A stretch of DNA of 28,499 bases, from assembly GCA_024243835.1 (NCBI GenBank), contig JALPMN010000599.1, positions 1 through 28,499 of the forward strand, in the 5' to 3' direction. Below the pieces are notes generated by a model, which searched no databases, was not told the DNA's origin, and saw only the letters and a list, made by a program, of their open reading frames with translations. The position numbers were made by a program, and so were the translations under genes. Of this stretch, positions 25,991 to 28,499 are shown in pieces. Position 1 is the first letter of the stretch; every line of letters starts with the position of its first letter. Source of the DNA: Enteropsectra breve (lineage: Eukaryota > Microsporidia).

Positions 25991-28219
25991 TTTCCTGTGA
26001 TGACTTAGTTATACTATCTGGTTCGTTCAGTTCATCTTTAATATATTCGATATCTCATTCATACTATTTAGTATCACCGTATATCTTTAAATACGTTTCG
26101 TGGGTTTTTTTCTATCTTTTAATATTTTGTCGTTAAACTTGTCGATTTGTTAATATTTATTGAATTTATATCTTTGTCCGTTGTAGCCATTATCTTCAAG
26201 ATTATGTTTTTTTTGTAGCAAACCTATCTTTATTTGGTTTTATAGAAAACCAGAAATAAAAGTATATTTAATTTCTTTGGTCTTCTACGAAACATATTAT
26301 TGATATCTGTCTCATTCAGTTGGTTCTAGAAATAAAATTCGTAAGTTTGCTGACGTCGTTTCTCATCTATCTTGTGCGGGATTTAATTCTTGCATTAAAA
26401 CGCCCTATAATTAAGACCAAAGCGGACGAAGCAAGACAAAACAATGATTTAGAGATCATAGACTGCAGGAGCTTGTACCTTTTTATGCATTTGTTTAATG
26501 GATATTGATACTTCTTTATAAAAATAGAGCTTTGGCTTAAAAGAGACTCTATGCAACGGTGATTAAGAAAGGCAATCAATGTTGGCATGGCAGTACGCTC
26601 CAATAGTTGCCATACTTCAAAGACTATGAGCGAGTAACTGAAGATTGGTGGCGAAAAAATAGAGTTTTTTTTGAAGAGGTTTCAGGAAGGCTTAATGAAA
26701 TGTAAGTGTTTTATAAATAGAGATCGAAAATACCCCCTAGACTGGATGTTTTATTTATTTCAACTGTGAGAGAGACAAGTGATACAGGTATGATTAGCAA
26801 GGTTGGAAATCTACATTTCAATAAACATTAATACAGAAGCTAATTTACACGAGCACATGCTAAAGCGTTTTCTGCTTCGATTATTAAGGAATATCCTCTC
26901 ATTTAAAATTACTGATTTTTATTTGTAAAAAGACTAATTAGTTCAGTCATACTAATAATTGCAAACATCATTAACACAATACTCTGGAGTGAATTGAGCT
27001 CGGCCTTAGTATTTCATTTAAGACACTATTGGTAATTCTAGGCCAAGAAAGAGCAAACCGGCAAGTTGCGATAGATAAAATAAAGTATAAACGCTAATGC
27101 GTACAGATGATATGCTAAAATACTTCTCTGCAAGAAGGGCTCATTATAAGAGAAGCGCCTTTTGCCAATATCAGGGTAATAATAATGGGTACTCGAAATT
27201 TAAAAGCCTTGCCTAGTTTATGAAATTAACGATATCACACGGAGCATATTGATAAAACACAAAACAGAACTATTTTACAATCAAAATAAAGCATTTTTCA
27301 TCATTGAATGACATTCACTATTTTTACCTAACTTAATGAATTGCAGCAAAAATTGCAGGGTTTTGGGTTGAAGAGGGTTTTAATCTTAAGGAGCATATTG
27401 CTGTAAATAAAAGAGTATTGAGGCTTTTAAGAGCTTGAACATTTTAATATTCAGATGATGCGCTGCTGAAAAGATAGAGGAGGTTTTACCAGAGTTTATT
27501 TAAGGCAGTAGGTGACAGGCCTGTACAAAGGATCATTCTTAAATGTTTTTGTGCTTAAATAATATGTGTTCTAGAAAACCACTGTTTCTAACCAGAGATT
27601 TCTTGTATTTTAAAAGTCTATCAAATATGCTATGCATTCTGGTGGTAAATAAAAGAGTGCTAAAAATTTAGATGTTTTTAAGGTTATCGAATCAGGAGTT
27701 ATAAATGGCGACAGCTCAACATCGAAAATGTATCGCTAAAGTTTCTAGACAATAGCGCTATAAAAAGTATATCTTTTCAACTAGGCTTTAGTTCTAAATG
27801 AATAAAATTACAATCTATGGTCATATGGATTTACTTTTTGCAACTGCCTATGCAACAATAGATGAGGATTTGTCTGTCTTATGAAAGCAATCACCTCTAT
27901 TTAAAAAACACAAATAGTGATTTCGAGAGACATAAAACGGCCAATGCTTGAATGATTGAGTCAGATGAAACTACAAATGCTAGATAATATGCCATGCCCG
28001 TTTTATAACGAATATTAAGGCATGGTAGAAGAGAGGACTGTTGAAAGATTGCAGCACTCTTAAGAAACGATTATTAAAGCACCAACACAAAGAATTTTAT
28101 ACATATTTTTATGCTAAAACTTTCATTTTAATTATTTCAGGCACACTTGAACTAAGTTGAGTCATATTTTAAGTGAAGTGGGCCTGCGTATAGTCTTATA
28201 GCACAAAAGGGCACAGTAC
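25991..28219. other. Gene-poor region, about 2.2 kb
   Basis: No ORF here has a start signal, a recognisable domain or convincing length; the longest frames are about 60-80 codons (26320-26508, 26367-26603) and look accidental. A stretch at about 25990-26200 could be the decayed front of the integrase relic. Further right I see only AT-rich sequence with scattered stops. Some open pieces, such as 27340-27540 on the plus strand, suggest further dead coding sequence that I cannot identify. Confidence 0.4.
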
Positions 28220-28441
28220 TTATTTGCCGGCGTCGACAAATCTGCATATATCTTCTTTTACCTTACAGACATTGGGTCCGTCGGATACCGAGCATCCTTC
28301 GGAGACATACTTATTGCAGATGCGTTGCAGCCCCACTAGGTTTCTTTCATGCGTCTGCATTGCAGCGCCAATTGAGACACCGACACAGAGAAGCAGTATA
28401 ATAACACATGCCACTTTTAGTAGCCTGGAGAACATAGACAT
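28220..28441 (-). CDS. Small secreted Cys-containing protein, 73 aa
   Basis: 73 aa from the ATG at 28441 (an upstream TTG would add three residues; not supported). Residues about 8-29 form a strong hydrophobic signal peptide or anchor (LLKVACVIILLLCVGVSIGAA). The remaining 44 residues carry four cysteines spaced C-x7-C-x8-C-x6-C, suited to two disulfides, with charged residues between. A leader ACCTG precedes the ATG. I recognise no family. It is the only plausible gene in the last 3 kb. Alternative: a chance frame in gene-poor DNA, although the signal peptide and regular Cys spacing speak against that. Confidence 0.5.
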   Translation of the reverse strand: MSMFSRLLKVACVIILLLCVGVSIGAAMQTHERNLVGLQRICNKYVSEGCSVSDGPNVCKVKEDICRFVDAGK

Positions 28442-28499
28442 CAGGTGCAAAAAATCGATAATATTGAAGTATTAAATTTTTAATATATCAGTATTCAAA

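Noticed and set aside
26320..26603. Overlapping 60-80 codon frames on both strands
   Set aside because: No start signal, no domain, and composition expected of chance frames in AT-rich DNA.
1..28499. tRNA, rRNA and CRISPR
   Set aside because: I found no convincing tRNA T-loop/acceptor pairing, no rRNA core sequence and no spaced identical repeats; a covariance-model scan would be needed to exclude a tRNA firmly.

Overview
The window looks like a piece of a microsporidian nuclear genome (an intracellular, fungus-related parasite). The genes are eukaryotic and intron-free, the proteins are short for their families, and the intergenic DNA is AT-rich. A CCC run ends within about 6 bases of the start codon in most genes, which matches the start-proximal CCC signal known from Microsporidia. 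I cannot name the genus from the sequence. I recognised no rRNA, tRNA or CRISPR array.

Layout. (1) 1-585: the end of a DDE-integrase mobile element running off the left edge. It has an uninterrupted minus-strand integrase reading frame (HHCC zinc finger) and repeated end motifs. (2) 739-5012: an Hsp110/Sse1-like chaperone with an unusual Cys-Cys tail, then importin alpha. (3) 5467-7953: three small membrane or secreted proteins: a tail-anchored SNARE-like protein, an Ala/Pro-rich secreted protein and a single-pass membrane protein. (4) 8298-8693: a small EF-hand protein of the calmodulin/myosin-light-chain type. (5) 9034-14369, all minus strand: PP2A catalytic subunit, kinetochore protein Spc25, translation termination GTPase eRF3 and a TPR protein that best fits APC/C subunit Cdc23/Apc8. 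(6) 14858-17498: a CZIB/DUF866 zinc protein, a Ser-rich membrane protein and a tiny membrane protein. (7) 18140-25129: three large paralogous proteins (695-699 aa) with signal peptides, unlike any family I can name. Two are tandem on the minus strand and one is divergent on the plus strand. (8) 25136-28219: about 3 kb with no intact gene, holding a decayed retroviral-type integrase directly against the end of the third paralog. (9) 28220-28441: a small secreted Cys-containing peptide.

How they work together. The left and middle parts are conserved housekeeping: protein folding, nuclear import, vesicle fusion, dephosphorylation, chromosome segregation, mitotic exit and translation termination. 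The right part is accessory: an expanded secreted family beside a dead transposon and a gene-poor tract. That is the usual setting for host-interaction genes in these parasites. The secreted trio is the best candidate for something undescribed. The metal-binding-like tail on the Hsp110 protein is the second.
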